A stretch of 64,000 bases of DNA, taken from the NCBI RefSeq assembly GCF_000152745.1, contig NZ_CH672428.1, forward strand, positions 1,050,916-1,114,915, given 5' to 3'. The stretch is from Oceanicaulis sp. HTCC2633. Its GTDB lineage: Bacteria > Pseudomonadota > Alphaproteobacteria > Caulobacterales > Maricaulaceae. The translations under genes and the position numbers were made by a program. Positions 37,085-47,358 of the stretch are shown here, piece after piece (position 1 is the first letter of the stretch; every line of letters starts with the position of its first letter). The notes under the pieces are model-generated. The model saw nothing but the letters and a program-made list of their open reading frames with translations. It had not been told where the DNA came from and searched no databases.

Positions 37085-38288
37085 GCTTCCAGGCAAAGCG
37101 CGCCATCTGGCGCTCATCGCCCTGTCCCAGGTTCTGGCCCTGTCTGTCTGGTTTGCAGGCGCAGCCGCGCTGCCCGGGCTGCAGGACACGGGCGCGCTTT
37201 CCACATTCGACGGCGCCGCACTCTCCAGCGCCGTCCAGCTGGGCTTCGTGCTCGGGGCGCTTGCCAGCGCCAGTCTCGGCGTGGCGGACCGGTTTGACGC
37301 CCGCAAGGTCTTTGCGAGCGGAGCCTTGCTGGCAGGCCTCATGAGCCTGTGCGCCCTGCTGACGCCGCCGGGATCCCTGCTCATGCCGTTCAGTCGGATG
37401 ATCGCCGGCGCCGCACTCGCCTTTGTCTATCCGGTCGGCATGAAGCTCGCGGCCAGCTGGGCGAAAGGCGATACGGGCCTCCTGATCGGCCTGCTTGTCG
37501 GCGCGCTGACCCTGGGCTCCGCCAGCCCGCATCTGGCGCCGCTCCTGACCGACGGACTGGACTGGCGCGCGCCATTCGCCGTGTCGGGTCTGGCGGCCCT
37601 GGCCAGCGCCGCCCTGATCCTGAGCTCGAGGGCCGGTCCGGCTTTTCGACGCGCTCCGGGTTTTGACCCCCGGGCCATACGCCTGACCCTGAGGGACCCG
37701 GGATTGGCGCGCGTCAATCTGGGGTATCTGGGCCATATGTGGGAGCTCTACGCCTTCTGGGCTTGGGTCGGGGTGTTTGTTGCGATGTGGACGCAGGAGC
37801 GTCAGCTCGCCCAGAGCATCTCGGGGCCAGGGCTGACCTTCGCGATCGTCGCCATAGGCGCGGTCGGCTCGCTGGGCGCAGGCTGGCTGGCGGATCGGGC
37901 AGGCCGCACCCTTGTCACGAGTCTCGCCATGACGCTTAGCGGAAGCTGCGCCCTGCTGAGCGCCTGGGCCTGGTCAGCGCCCGCCCTCGTCATGATCGTC
38001 CTGCTGCTGATCTACGGAATCACGGTCATTGCGGACTCGGCCCAGTTTTCCGCGGCGGCCGCCGAGCTCGCCCCCCCAGACAAGGCAGGCTCCATACTCA
38101 CCCTGCAGACCGCGATGGGCTTTGCCCTGACCCTGGTCACGGTGCAGCTGCTGCCGGTCTGGGCGGAGCATATCGGCTGGCGATTCGCCTTCTGGCCGCT
38201 GGCGCTTGGGCCGATCGTCGGGGTCTGGGCCATGCTCAGCCTGAGACGCCGGCCGGAATCCCGGGCGCTGGCTGACGGACGTCGGTGA
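37077..38288 (+). CDS. MFS transporter
   Basis: About 403 aa from the ATG at 37077, which overlaps the thioesterase stop region by eight bases. It has 12 hydrophobic spans. Motifs include SVWFAGAAALPGL in span 1, LGVADRFDARKVF at the cytoplasmic loop 2-3, and LGAGWLADRAGRTLV in loop 8-9, the repeated motif A of the superfamily. Substrate not recognisable. It is the last gene of the sspB-thioesterase-MFS transcript. Confidence 0.75.
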   Translation: MTELPGKARHLALIALSQVLALSVWFAGAAALPGLQDTGALSTFDGAALSSAVQLGFVLGALASASLGVADRFDARKVFASGALLAGLMSLCALLTPPGSLLMPFSRMIAGAALAFVYPVGMKLAASWAKGDTGLLIGLLVGALTLGSASPHLAPLLTDGLDWRAPFAVSGLAALASAALILSSRAGPAFRRAPGFDPRAIRLTLRDPGLARVNLGYLGHMWELYAFWAWVGVFVAMWTQERQLAQSISGPGLTFAIVAIGAVGSLGAGWLADRAGRTLVTSLAMTLSGSCALLSAWAWSAPALVMIVLLLIYGITVIADSAQFSAAAAELAPPDKAGSILTLQTAMGFALTLVTVQLLPVWAEHIGWRFAFWPLALGPIVGVWAMLSLRRRPESRALADGRR

Positions 38289-38310
38289 ACGCCTTTAGTG
38301 CAAACATATA

Positions 38311-38339
38311 TTAACCGGCGAAGCGCACACCATGGTTAA
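38311..38339. promoter_or_regulatory. Candidate CtrA half-sites upstream of a chemoreceptor gene
   Basis: TTAACC (38311-38316) and GGTTAA (38334-38339) form an inverted repeat with a 17-base spacer. The second, read on the minus strand with flanks, is TTAACCATG, matching the TTAACCAT half-site of CtrA. It lies 71-99 bases before the MCP start. CtrA control of motility and chemotaxis genes is known in alphaproteobacteria; binding here is inference. Confidence 0.4.
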
Positions 38340-38409
38340 GGATTGCGCTGTCCCTGCCTGAAAGTCTGACACGAGCTGCGCAATCGAGCAGAAAGACAGG
38401 GGTCGAACC

Positions 38410-40083
38410 ATGATCAACAAGCTGGATCAGTTCTCGCTGACAGCGCGTCTTCGCATGATTGCGGGGGCGTCCATCATCCTGATGCTGGCCTATGTCGGCG
38501 CCAACTTCCTGATGGGCACGGTCAGCCAGCGCGTGGATGACCGCGCGACCAAGGCGACCGAGAACCTTGTTGCAGCCAGCGGACTTGAGAAGGACCTCAC
38601 CTCTCTGCTGCGCGACACCTACCTCATGGCCAGCGCGCCGACGCCGGAACGCCGCGACGCCGCCCTGGGCAATCTGGCGGACTTCGAAACATCGCTGAGC
38701 GATGTCGAGGCCATCGTGACAGATCCTGTCTTCCGCGCCGCGCTCGCCGAGATCCGCGCCGACGTCCCGGGCCTCAATCAGCTGATCGAGACGGCGGCGG
38801 CGAACATCTCGACCTATTCCGATGTCGAGATGCAGCGCTTTATCGACGCCCTTGCGGTGTATGACGACCGGATGGACACGAATATCGAGGTGGTCCGGGA
38901 TGGCGAACGCGCCCTTCTGGACGAGGCCTGGGCCGCTCGCGACAGTGTTGCGGCGACCTCTCAATGGGTCAGCCTGGTCGCCCTGGTGCTGACCGCTGCG
39001 GGTCTGATGGCCATGACCCAGATCATTGGCGGCAGCATCACCCGCTCCGTCAGCTCGATCCAGTCCCTGGTCGGCAAGCTGGCGGATGGCGAACGCGACA
39101 TGTCGATTGACGAAACCCGCCGCAAGGATGTGTTTGGCGATCTCGGCCGCGCGATCGCCACGCTTCAGTCCGCACTGAGCAACGCCGACGAGGTTCATGC
39201 GAACCAGACCCGGGAGGCCGCCCAGCGTCTGGAGCGCCAGAAAGAGATCGAGAGCGCCGTGGTGCGCTTCGAGAGCAGCTCCACCGAGCTTCTGAACTCG
39301 GTCATGGCCGCCTCCCAGCAGCTTTCCTCCTCGGCCTCGCAAATGCAAAGCTCTTCCAGCGAGGCTTCGGGCCTCTCCCGGGATGCCCAGACCGCGTCGG
39401 GCGCGGCCGCATCCGGCATTCAGGCCGTCGCCGCCGCCTCCGAGGAGCTCGCCGCCTCAATCCGGGAAGTGTCCGAGCAGGTCACCCGGACGTCAGAACT
39501 GTCGCGTGAAGCCGGCGACGAGACCGAACAGAGCTCTACGGTCGTGACCCAGCTGTCCGAGGCCGCACAGGCGATCGGCGAGATTGTCACGCTGATCGAA
39601 ACCATCGCTGACCAGACCAATCTGCTGGCCCTGAACGCCACCATCGAGGCGGCCCGCGCGGGTGAAGCCGGCAAGGGCTTCGCGGTTGTCGCGAGCGAAG
39701 TGAAGGAACTGGCCGAGCAGACCAGCAACGCCACCCAACAGATATCCGCCCAGATCACCGCGATCCAGTCCGCCTCCGAGAAGACGGCCGCCTCGACGGA
39801 CCGCACCCTTCAGGCGGTGCGCCAGCTGGGCGAACTGGCCACCAGCTGCGCTGCGGCGATCGACCAGCAACGCGTGGCCACCACCGAGATCGCAGAATCC
39901 GCCCAACGCGCCGATTCCGGATCCAGCGACGCTGCATCAAGCGTCGCCAAAGTGGTGGAGTTCACCCACCAGACTGACGAGATTTCCAAATCGGTGCTGT
40001 CCGCAGCCCAGGAAATGGCGGATCGTCATGAAGCCTGGAAGGAAGAGTTCGAGAGCTTCGTGCAAACAATGCGCGCCTCCTGA
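38410..40083 (+). CDS. Transmembrane methyl-accepting chemotaxis protein
   Basis: 557 aa. TM1 at about 13-36, a small helical periplasmic sensor (about 37-180), TM2 at about 186-207, then HAMP (about 208-260, [21 protein letters not shown]). The signalling domain carries [36 protein letters not shown] at its tip. It should signal to a CheA kinase encoded elsewhere. The periplasmic part, about residues 55-99, is clearly related to the small protein encoded next at 40224. Ends at an intrinsic terminator. Confidence 0.92.
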   Translation: MINKLDQFSLTARLRMIAGASIILMLAYVGANFLMGTVSQRVDDRATKATENLVAASGLEKDLTSLLRDTYLMASAPTPERRDAALGNLADFETSLSDVEAIVTDPVFRAALAEIRADVPGLNQLIETAAANISTYSDVEMQRFIDALAVYDDRMDTNIEVVRDGERALLDEAWAARDSVAATSQWVSLVALVLTAAGLMAMTQIIGGSITRSVSSIQSLVGKLADGERDMSIDETRRKDVFGDLGRAIATLQSALSNADEVHANQTREAAQRLERQKEIESAVVRFESSSTELLNSVMAASQQLSSSASQMQSSSSEASGLSRDAQTASGAAASGIQAVAAASEELAASIREVSEQVTRTSELSREAGDETEQSSTVVTQLSEAAQAIGEIVTLIETIADQTNLLALNATIEAARAGEAGKGFAVVASEVKELAEQTSNATQQISAQITAIQSASEKTAASTDRTLQAVRQLGELATSCAAAIDQQRVATTEIAESAQRADSGSSDAASSVAKVVEFTHQTDEISKSVLSAAQEMADRHEAWKEEFESFVQTMRAS

Positions 40084-40101
40084 ACCCGTCTCACATCATG
40101 C

Positions 40102-40128
40102 AAAAAGGGGCGCACAGCGCCCCTTTTT
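40102..40128 (+). terminator. Intrinsic terminator after the chemoreceptor gene
   Basis: A 12-bp stem (AAAAAGGGGCGC with GCGCCCCTTTTT) has a 3-nt ACA loop and is followed by more T residues. It ends the chemoreceptor transcript before the separate sensor-only gene. Confidence 0.85.
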
Positions 40129-40223
40129 TTGTGTCGCGTCACTCGCGCCTGACGGCGCAACCGAAAAAGACAACAACCCTAGGGCAAGACTAATTTAATA
40201 ACCGGCCGCTCAGGATCGGGAGA

Positions 40224-40931
40224 ATGTTGGCGCGTGATTCTCTTTTAACGGGAACACATCTGATGCTGGAGACCCTCATGTCGAACTGGACGTCTGCTCT
40301 CTCGCCGTTTTCCCGTCAGGGGCTTCCGACCCTGCCTCTCCTCCTCCTGCTTGTGTACGCAGTGACGAGCTCGCTGCTGGGGGCCTCCATCCGTCATCTG
40401 GAAAACCAGTCCCGTGACAGCGTGGAGCTGACCTACGCCGCTTCCACTCTGGGCAAGGACCAGGCGTCCCTGATGCGCGACGCCCAGGCCATGATCGGCG
40501 CGCCCAGCCAGCTGCGCATGCAGGCGCTCCTCATCAATTTGGAAGAATATGAAGCGGCCCTAGACGCGGTCAGGCTCAGGACCGATCGGGACAGCGCGCT
40601 CCAGGCGCCTCTGGATGAGCTGGAAGCCGCACTGCCGGCCATTCGCAGCGTCATGCTCCAGGCCGCCCGGATGGATGCGGACCGGGCGGACGCGGCGATC
40701 CAGGCACAGGTCATGGAGCTGACGCGCCTTGATGAGGCAATGCAAGGCCAGCTTGCGCAGCTCGACACCCGACTCACCAGCACGCCCGGTTATGCAGAGC
40801 CCTTGGCCAATCAGCTTCGTCGGCTGTCCTGGATCGTGCATCTGCTCGCCATTCTTTTGGTGGGCGGTCTGATTTTCGGAGCCATAAGGTCGTCCAGGCC
40901 TCAGGATCTGAGCGCGCAGATCGCAGACTGA
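40224..40931 (+). CDS. Orphan sensor-domain membrane protein related to the upstream MCP
   Basis: 235 aa from the ATG at 40224; ATGs at 40263 and 40278 are also possible. TM1 about 37-53, a helical periplasmic domain about 58-198, TM2 about 203-221, then only about 14 cytoplasmic residues. There is no HAMP or signalling hairpin. Residues 72-116 align without gaps to residues 55-99 of the upstream chemoreceptor, with 21 identities of 45 by hand (AAS, L, KD, SL, RD, M, AP, R, AL, NL, E, L, V). It looks like a duplicated sensor half that lost its output half. It has its own terminators before and after it. Confidence 0.65.
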   Translation: MLARDSLLTGTHLMLETLMSNWTSALSPFSRQGLPTLPLLLLLVYAVTSSLLGASIRHLENQSRDSVELTYAASTLGKDQASLMRDAQAMIGAPSQLRMQALLINLEEYEAALDAVRLRTDRDSALQAPLDELEAALPAIRSVMLQAARMDADRADAAIQAQVMELTRLDEAMQGQLAQLDTRLTSTPGYAEPLANQLRRLSWIVHLLAILLVGGLIFGAIRSSRPQDLSAQIAD

Positions 40932-40952
40932 ATACGCCTCCCAGATGCGCAT

Positions 40953-40981
40953 AACCCCATCCAGTTGATCTGGATGGGGTT
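40953..40981 (+). terminator. Intrinsic terminator after the orphan sensor gene
   Basis: A 12-bp stem (40953-40964 with 40970-40981) with a 5-nt loop, followed by TTTCG. It lies 21 bases after the stop codon. Confidence 0.8.
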
Positions 40982-41109
40982 TTCGCGTTCGGTCATGCTG
41001 AACACCTGACTAACCAAACTTGAAGCATTTCAGTCCGTAATGCCTGCAGTATCGGGTGGCCTGTTGGGGGCGTCCGGTTTGGCATTGTCTCCAACCGAAG
41101 AGGCTGGAC

Positions 41110-42324
41110 ATGAAATCTTACAAACTCTCCCTGCTGCTGGGGGCAGGCGCCGCGCTTCTCCCTCAGGCGGCGCTGGCGCAGTCGGCGGAGGTTTTCGGCG
41201 ACTTCCGGGGCCGCTATGAATCCGTGGAGCAGACCGGCAAGCTGGAAGCGGAGTCCCTGACCCTGCGCAGCCGGGTCGGCGTACGCTTCAAACCGGCGGA
41301 TACGCGCTTCTCCTTCCTTGCGGAAATTGAAAACAACATCACGCTGGCCGGCGACGAGGATCGCAACACCTCGCTTGATCCGTTGCCGCAATACGCCACG
41401 ATCAACGATCCGGATTTCACCGAGCTCAACCGCGCTCAGCTGGGCTTCAAGCCCAACGAGGACTGGTCCTTTACGGTGGGCCGTCAATATCTGGGCTTTG
41501 ATGGCAATCGCATCATCGGCTCACCGGGCCACCGCCAGGACAAGAACTCGCACGACGCCGCCATGGCGACCTTCGGACGCGGCGCCTTTGAAGCCAGCTA
41601 TGTCTATCACTGGCAGCTCAATCGTGGTCCGGGCGATGACGTCAACTGGGAAACCGACGCGCATCTGTTCCATGCGAGCTATGACGTCAATGACGCGCTG
41701 AAACTGTCCGGCTTCGTCTACCTGATCGACATTCCCGAACCGGGTCGCGAGAACCTGTCCAACACCACCTATGGCGCTCGCCTGACCGGCTCGACCACCT
41801 TGGGCGAAGTCGGCGTCAGCTATGATCTGCTGGTGGCGGCGCAGAACGACTCCGGATCCGCCACCGCGGACTTCGACAACACGCTGATCGATTCCGGCGT
41901 CGCCTTCTCGCGCAACGGCGCTCGTCTCGCTCTCGGTTATGATGTGGTGTCCGGCGATGGAACCTACGCATTCGCCAACCCGTTCGCGGCCAATCACGGC
42001 ACCGCAGGTTGGGCGGACGTGTTCCATGGCGGCGGCCGGGCAGCTCCGGCGAACGGTCTTGAGGACTTTCATGTGGAAGTCAGCTATGGCGCGAGCGTCG
42101 AGGCGTCCGCGATCGAGAGCTGGCGCGCCGGCCTGATCTGGCATGAGTTCGAGGCGGAAAACACCAGCGACGATCTGGGTCAGGAACTGGACCTGTTCGT
42201 CAGCTTCAGTTTCGCCAATGATGTCAGCCTGTCGTTTGAAATGGCCGATTATGACGGCCCGGACGCCGCCTATGCGCCAGCGGACCGGACCAAATACTGG
42301 GTCACGCTGGGTTACAAGTTCTAG
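41110..42324 (+). CDS. Outer-membrane beta-barrel porin (alginate-export-like)
   Basis: About 404 aa from the ATG at 41110. A Sec signal peptide ending LPQAALAQ is followed by a beta-rich, Asp/Gly/Tyr-rich sequence ending in the C-terminal aromatic signature (TLGYKF) needed for BAM-mediated insertion. LNRAQLGFKPNEDWSFTVGRQYLGFDGNRIIG resembles the alginate-export/OprD-like barrel core. It probably passes a small hydrophilic solute through the outer membrane; which one cannot be said. Monocistronic, between two terminators. Confidence 0.75.
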   Translation: MKSYKLSLLLGAGAALLPQAALAQSAEVFGDFRGRYESVEQTGKLEAESLTLRSRVGVRFKPADTRFSFLAEIENNITLAGDEDRNTSLDPLPQYATINDPDFTELNRAQLGFKPNEDWSFTVGRQYLGFDGNRIIGSPGHRQDKNSHDAAMATFGRGAFEASYVYHWQLNRGPGDDVNWETDAHLFHASYDVNDALKLSGFVYLIDIPEPGRENLSNTTYGARLTGSTTLGEVGVSYDLLVAAQNDSGSATADFDNTLIDSGVAFSRNGARLALGYDVVSGDGTYAFANPFAANHGTAGWADVFHGGGRAAPANGLEDFHVEVSYGASVEASAIESWRAGLIWHEFEAENTSDDLGQELDLFVSFSFANDVSLSFEMADYDGPDAAYAPADRTKYWVTLGYKF

Positions 42325-42343
42325 ACCGAGCCAGACCGCCAAC

Positions 42344-42377
42344 AAAAAACGCCAAGGCCCCGGCCCTGGCGTTTTTT
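42344..42377. terminator. Intrinsic terminator, porin/rusA junction
   Basis: AAAAAACGCCA (42344-42354) pairs with TGGCGTTTTTT (42367-42377), with further imperfect GC pairing inside. A-tract and T-tract flanks allow use in both directions between the convergent porin and RusA genes. Confidence 0.85.
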
Positions 42378-42398
42378 CTTGTCTGCACCTGTCGCGGA

Positions 42399-42824
42399 TC
42401 AGGCGGCGTCAGCCTGGTCCTTGTGGGTCAACTCGCCGATGGGGCGCGCGCGGACCTTCACCCGTGCGCGTTCGCCCAGAACCTTCTCCACATGCAGGCG
42501 CTGGACCTGGCTGTCATCGTGGAAGACGACGCCCGTCAGCGCATCCAGAATGGCTTTCGCCACATTGTCCACGTCATGCACGGGGCTGTTCTCGGTGCGC
42601 TCGATCTCGATGATCACCTCGAACGGCCCGTATTTCGGGCGCACGCGCTTGAACTCGGTGCGAAAGAAGGCGGCGATCAGCTCCTTGAACTTGCGCGTCT
42701 GTGAGGTCAGCGCATCCACACGCACATTCAGAGATCCATCAATGGCGGAGGCTTGCACCTTCCCTCTCCCGGTCCAGTCGAGTTGATCCCAGTACTCCGG
42801 CGGCAATGACGTGAAGCGCGGCAT
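42399..42824 (-). CDS. RusA-family Holliday-junction resolvase
   Basis: 141 aa from the ATG at 42824 (AAGG upstream). The C-terminal half has the RusA active-site pattern: HDVDNVAKAILDALTGVVFHDDSQVQRLHVEK, with the acidic residues of DVDN and HDDSQV and the central Lys. RusA dimers cut four-way DNA junctions. RusA genes are usually carried by prophages, but neighbours here are a porin and a membrane protein, with no phage genes. Host-derived or a phage remnant that was retained; both are possible. Confidence 0.85.
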   Translation of the reverse strand: MPRFTSLPPEYWDQLDWTGRGKVQASAIDGSLNVRVDALTSQTRKFKELIAAFFRTEFKRVRPKYGPFEVIIEIERTENSPVHDVDNVAKAILDALTGVVFHDDSQVQRLHVEKVLGERARVKVRARPIGELTHKDQADAA

Positions 42825-42843
42825 GGGACCTTGTTCGTTCTTC

Positions 42844-43401
42844 CTATGACGATTCGGCTGTCTCGCCCGCCTCGTCAAGCGTGGCGCTCCAGTCGCCCGC
42901 CAGCCAGGCGGCATAGACAGGATGGCGGTCCTGCATGGTTTCGGCAAGCAGCGCCATCCGGTCCACGAACCAGTATTTCGCGACCGCCGACCCATGCCAG
43001 GCCAGGGCCGCCGCCAGCACCTCCAGCCGGATATAGGCGATGACGAAACCGATCATGAAAAGGCCGGACAGGGTCGAGGTCAGCAATGCCGCACGCTTAT
43101 AGCCCTCGGGCACCGGAACCGCCTTGCGGTTGATGAAGATGCGCTCTCCGATGACGCCCTTGCTCGCCCAGCTGCGCCCGGTCTTCGGCGGCGGGGTCAG
43201 GCGCGGATTGAGCCACATCCAGAGGATCGCCATCCCGATCAGCCCCACGCCATACCAGCCGATCCAGACCGGACTCCACAGGCATATGAAGATCAAAGGC
43301 GCCGCCAGCATGCGGCTCCATACGCTGAGCGGATGGGCGTGCCTGGCCCAGATGGCGTCGCTCATCCCGATGAGGCGCGCCGCACCCTGAAAGGCATCCA
43401 T
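42844..43401 (-). CDS. DUF6653-like membrane protein
   Basis: About 185 aa from the ATG at 43401; GGGGAG is well spaced for this start and too close for the ATG six bases earlier. [26 protein letters not shown] at the N-terminus, then two or three membrane spans and the central [12 protein letters not shown], resemble the DUF6653 family of unknown function. It ends 19 bases before the rusA start on the same strand, so the two may form one transcript. Confidence 0.65.
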   Translation of the reverse strand: MDAFQGAARLIGMSDAIWARHAHPLSVWSRMLAAPLIFICLWSPVWIGWYGVGLIGMAILWMWLNPRLTPPPKTGRSWASKGVIGERIFINRKAVPVPEGYKRAALLTSTLSGLFMIGFVIAYIRLEVLAAALAWHGSAVAKYWFVDRMALLAETMQDRHPVYAAWLAGDWSATLDEAGETAESS

Positions 43402-43570
43402 CTGCATCTCCCCTGGCTGCCGGTACGCCCTTCAGGTGCGCCCTGACGGGCATCCGGTTCAATCAAGGTGCAGATCACGCTCATTGCGACCAAGGCGCGG
43501 CTTGCCTGTCTTTGCCCTGCAGGCCTATAGACGCCCCATACAAGGCCCACGCCGTACTGGAGAAAGACCC

Positions 43571-44962
<1,392 letters not shown>

Positions 44963-44974
44963 GCCGTACGCTTT

Positions 44975-44998
44975 GCTCCGCCGCTTCGGCGGCGGAGC
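44975..44998 (+). other. Strong UUCG hairpin between fumC and the DUF4169 gene
   Basis: GCTCCGCCGC (44975-44984) pairs perfectly with GCGGCGGAGC (44989-44998) around a TTCG tetraloop. No T-run follows, so it is more likely an mRNA-stability or attenuation structure than a full terminator; it ends 13 bases before the next start codon. Confidence 0.7.
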
Positions 44999-45011
44999 CT
45001 GAGAGGCTCCC

Positions 45012-45206
45012 ATGACCCAGCCGATCAATCTGCGTCAGTTCCGCAAGAAGAAGGCGCGTGAGGACAAGGCCAAGCAGGCCGAAACCAATCGCGTCCAGTT
45101 CGGTACGCCCAAGGCCCAGCGCGAGCTAGAGAAAGCCCGCGAAGCCAAACTCAAGGCGGCGCTGGAGGCGCACAAGCGGGAGCCTGACAAAAGGTCCGAT
45201 ACATAA
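45012..45206 (+). CDS. DUF4169 small basic protein
   Basis: 64 aa. INLRQFRKKKAREDKAKQAETNRVQFGTPKAQREL matches the DUF4169 pattern, a short Lys/Arg/Glu-rich helical protein of alphaproteobacteria with no known role. It follows fumC by 49 bases, across the hairpin, and ends at a terminator, so it is probably expressed as the tail of the fumC transcript. Confidence 0.8.
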   Translation: MTQPINLRQFRKKKAREDKAKQAETNRVQFGTPKAQRELEKAREAKLKAALEAHKREPDKRSDT

Positions 45207-45235
45207 AAAACGGCGGCTCGATGAGCCGCCGTTTT
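45207..45235. terminator. Bidirectional intrinsic terminator
   Basis: A 13-bp stem (45207-45219 with 45223-45235), A-tract/T-tract flanked, with a 3-nt loop. It lies between the convergent DUF4169 and siderophore receptor genes. Confidence 0.9.
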
Positions 45236-45255
45236 CATTTCGGGACGTCCCGTTT

Positions 45256-47358
45256 CTAGAACCGGTGACGGATTGTCAGGCGCGCATTGAGCGGCTTGCC
45301 GGTCGAGATATTGTCGTTCGAGTGCGCGTCGGGGAAGTATTCCTCGTCGAGCAGGTTCTCGATATTGAGCTGCAGGCGGGTCTGTTCGGTCAGATCATAG
45401 AACACCGCCGCATCCACGCGGGTGTAATCGGGCACTTCGACAGCATTGTTCTCCAGTACGAAGAAGCTGTCCTGATAGGTCACGCCCAGCGCGAGCGCGA
45501 GCTGATCAGTGGCCTGGTACTCGTTCCAGATCGAGATCATGTTCTCGGGGGTCTGGCGGGTGGCGTTGCCATCAAATGCGCCGCCCTCGACCGTGCTGTC
45601 GAGATAGCTATAGCCCGCATTCACGGTCCATTGATCGGTCAGCCGGCCCAGCAGCTGAACCTCGAAACCCTCCGTCGTGCTGCCCGGCACCAGCGTGACG
45701 ATGGAGGGGTCATCGGGGTCCACCGTGGTGAACTGGCCGCGCTCCAGACGGAACAGGGCCGTGGTCAGGCTCAGACGCTCTGCGAAATCCCATTTGACGC
45801 CGACTTCGGTGTTCTCGAACCGCTGGGGCTCGATGTCCTCGCTCGTGGTCGTCAGGGTCAGGAACTGATCGCCGGAGCTCGGCAGGAAGGTCTCGGCATA
45901 GCTGACATAGACCGAGACGTTTTCCGCCGGCTTGTAGATCGCGCCCAGACGCGGCGAGAATTCCTCGTCCACCCGGCCCCGACGGCCGTCATCGGTCGGG
46001 CTGATCGCCAGACGGTCCAGCACCGCCACGTCAAACCGGTCATAGCGACCGCCCAGCACCAGCTTGAACTGGTCGGTGATGTCGATCTGGTCCTGAAGGT
46101 AGAGCGAGACAAACTCCACATCCGAGGAGCGGTCGCGCACATTGCTGGTGAAGGTATAGCTCGGCACGACCACCGGATCGGTCAGGCTGACGCTGATCTG
46201 GTCGTCCTGAGTCGCGGCGAACAGGGTGTCCTGGCGCGCATTGGTGGTGGACTGGTCGCCATATTCAGCGCCCAACAGCAAAGTGTGCTGGAAGGGACCG
46301 GTGGCGAACTCGCCCACCAGATTGCCCTGGATGATCAGGTTCTGACGTGTCGTGGGATCGCGATAGCCGTCGAGCGTGAGCGTGTCGGTCGTCGCATCAA
46401 AACCCGCCGCGTAAATGTTCTGATAGAGCTTGTCATAGTCTGCGTACTGCACCGTGACATTGCCGCGCAGCGCGTCCGAGAAGGTGTGTTCGACACGGCC
46501 GCGATAGATGCTGGCGTCCAGTGTCGTGTTATTGCCGTCCGCATCGCCAAAGAAGGTATCGCGATACCCCTCAAGCGGCGCATCCGGACCATTGGCGACG
46601 GAGACCGACGGCACGCCCCGATCCACCACGCGATCATCGCTCATATACTCATAGCTGAGCACGGCCTGAGTCCGGGCGCCGAGATCGAATGTGAAAGTCG
46701 GATTGATGGCGTACCGCTCGCCGTCAAACACATCCCGATGGCTTTCCAGATGCTCGCCATAGGCGTTCAGGCGAAACGCAATTGCGTCAGACAGCACCGT
46801 GTTCACATCGCCCGCCAGCTGATAGGCGCCGAACGTGTCCACGCTGGCGTTGAGGCCTGCAAAGTCCTCGTCCAGCTGCGCGGTCTTGGTGACGCGGTTG
46901 ATCACGCCCCCGCCGCCGCCGCGCCCGAACAGAAGCGCGTTTGATCCGCGCAGGATCTCCACCTGCTCGAGATTGTAGAGCGGACGGTAGTACTGAACAT
47001 CATCACGCAGACCATCGAGGAAAAAGTCCGCCGTGCTCTGATTGCCGCGGATGATGATGGAATCGCGGTGCCCCTCGCCCTGGCTGACCGCCAGGCCCGG
47101 CGTATAGCGCAGGATGTCGCCAATCGAGGTGAAGGCCTGATCCTCGATCTGGGCGCGGGTCACGATCGACAGGCTCTGCGGCACGTTCAGGATAGGAGTG
47201 GGCGTCTTCACGGCATTCAGCTGGTCGATCGACAGATAGCGGCCCGTGACCACGATCGTGTCCTCAACTGTCTGATCAGAGGTTTCAGCCGCCTGAGCCG
47301 AGCCCAGCGACAGGATGGCGGCCAGCGCCGTCATCATGCGCGCCTTGGTGATGAGCAT
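45256..47358 (-). CDS. TonB-dependent siderophore receptor
   Basis: 700 aa. Signal peptide (MLITKARMMTALAAILSLGSAQA), then a plug domain (about 45-165) with VPQSLSIVTRAQIEDQAFTSIGDILRYTPGLAVSQGEG and the GRGGGGGVINRVTK loop typical of siderophore receptors. A 22-strand barrel follows, ending in LNARLTIRHRF. It imports a ferric siderophore, powered by TonB/ExbBD; catecholate or hydroxamate type cannot be decided by eye. A Fur-type box upstream (47423-47441) points to iron repression. Monocistronic. Confidence 0.92.
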   Translation of the reverse strand: MLITKARMMTALAAILSLGSAQAAETSDQTVEDTIVVTGRYLSIDQLNAVKTPTPILNVPQSLSIVTRAQIEDQAFTSIGDILRYTPGLAVSQGEGHRDSIIIRGNQSTADFFLDGLRDDVQYYRPLYNLEQVEILRGSNALLFGRGGGGGVINRVTKTAQLDEDFAGLNASVDTFGAYQLAGDVNTVLSDAIAFRLNAYGEHLESHRDVFDGERYAINPTFTFDLGARTQAVLSYEYMSDDRVVDRGVPSVSVANGPDAPLEGYRDTFFGDADGNNTTLDASIYRGRVEHTFSDALRGNVTVQYADYDKLYQNIYAAGFDATTDTLTLDGYRDPTTRQNLIIQGNLVGEFATGPFQHTLLLGAEYGDQSTTNARQDTLFAATQDDQISVSLTDPVVVPSYTFTSNVRDRSSDVEFVSLYLQDQIDITDQFKLVLGGRYDRFDVAVLDRLAISPTDDGRRGRVDEEFSPRLGAIYKPAENVSVYVSYAETFLPSSGDQFLTLTTTSEDIEPQRFENTEVGVKWDFAERLSLTTALFRLERGQFTTVDPDDPSIVTLVPGSTTEGFEVQLLGRLTDQWTVNAGYSYLDSTVEGGAFDGNATRQTPENMISIWNEYQATDQLALALGVTYQDSFFVLENNAVEVPDYTRVDAAVFYDLTEQTRLQLNIENLLDEEYFPDAHSNDNISTGKPLNARLTIRHRF

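Noticed and set aside
42399-43401. Prophage remnant around the RusA gene
   Set aside because: No integrase, phage structural or replication gene, att repeat or base-composition change was seen on either side.
45265-46944. 559-codon frame antisense to the TonB receptor
   Set aside because: Shadow of the receptor gene, which is complete from signal peptide to C-terminal aromatic.
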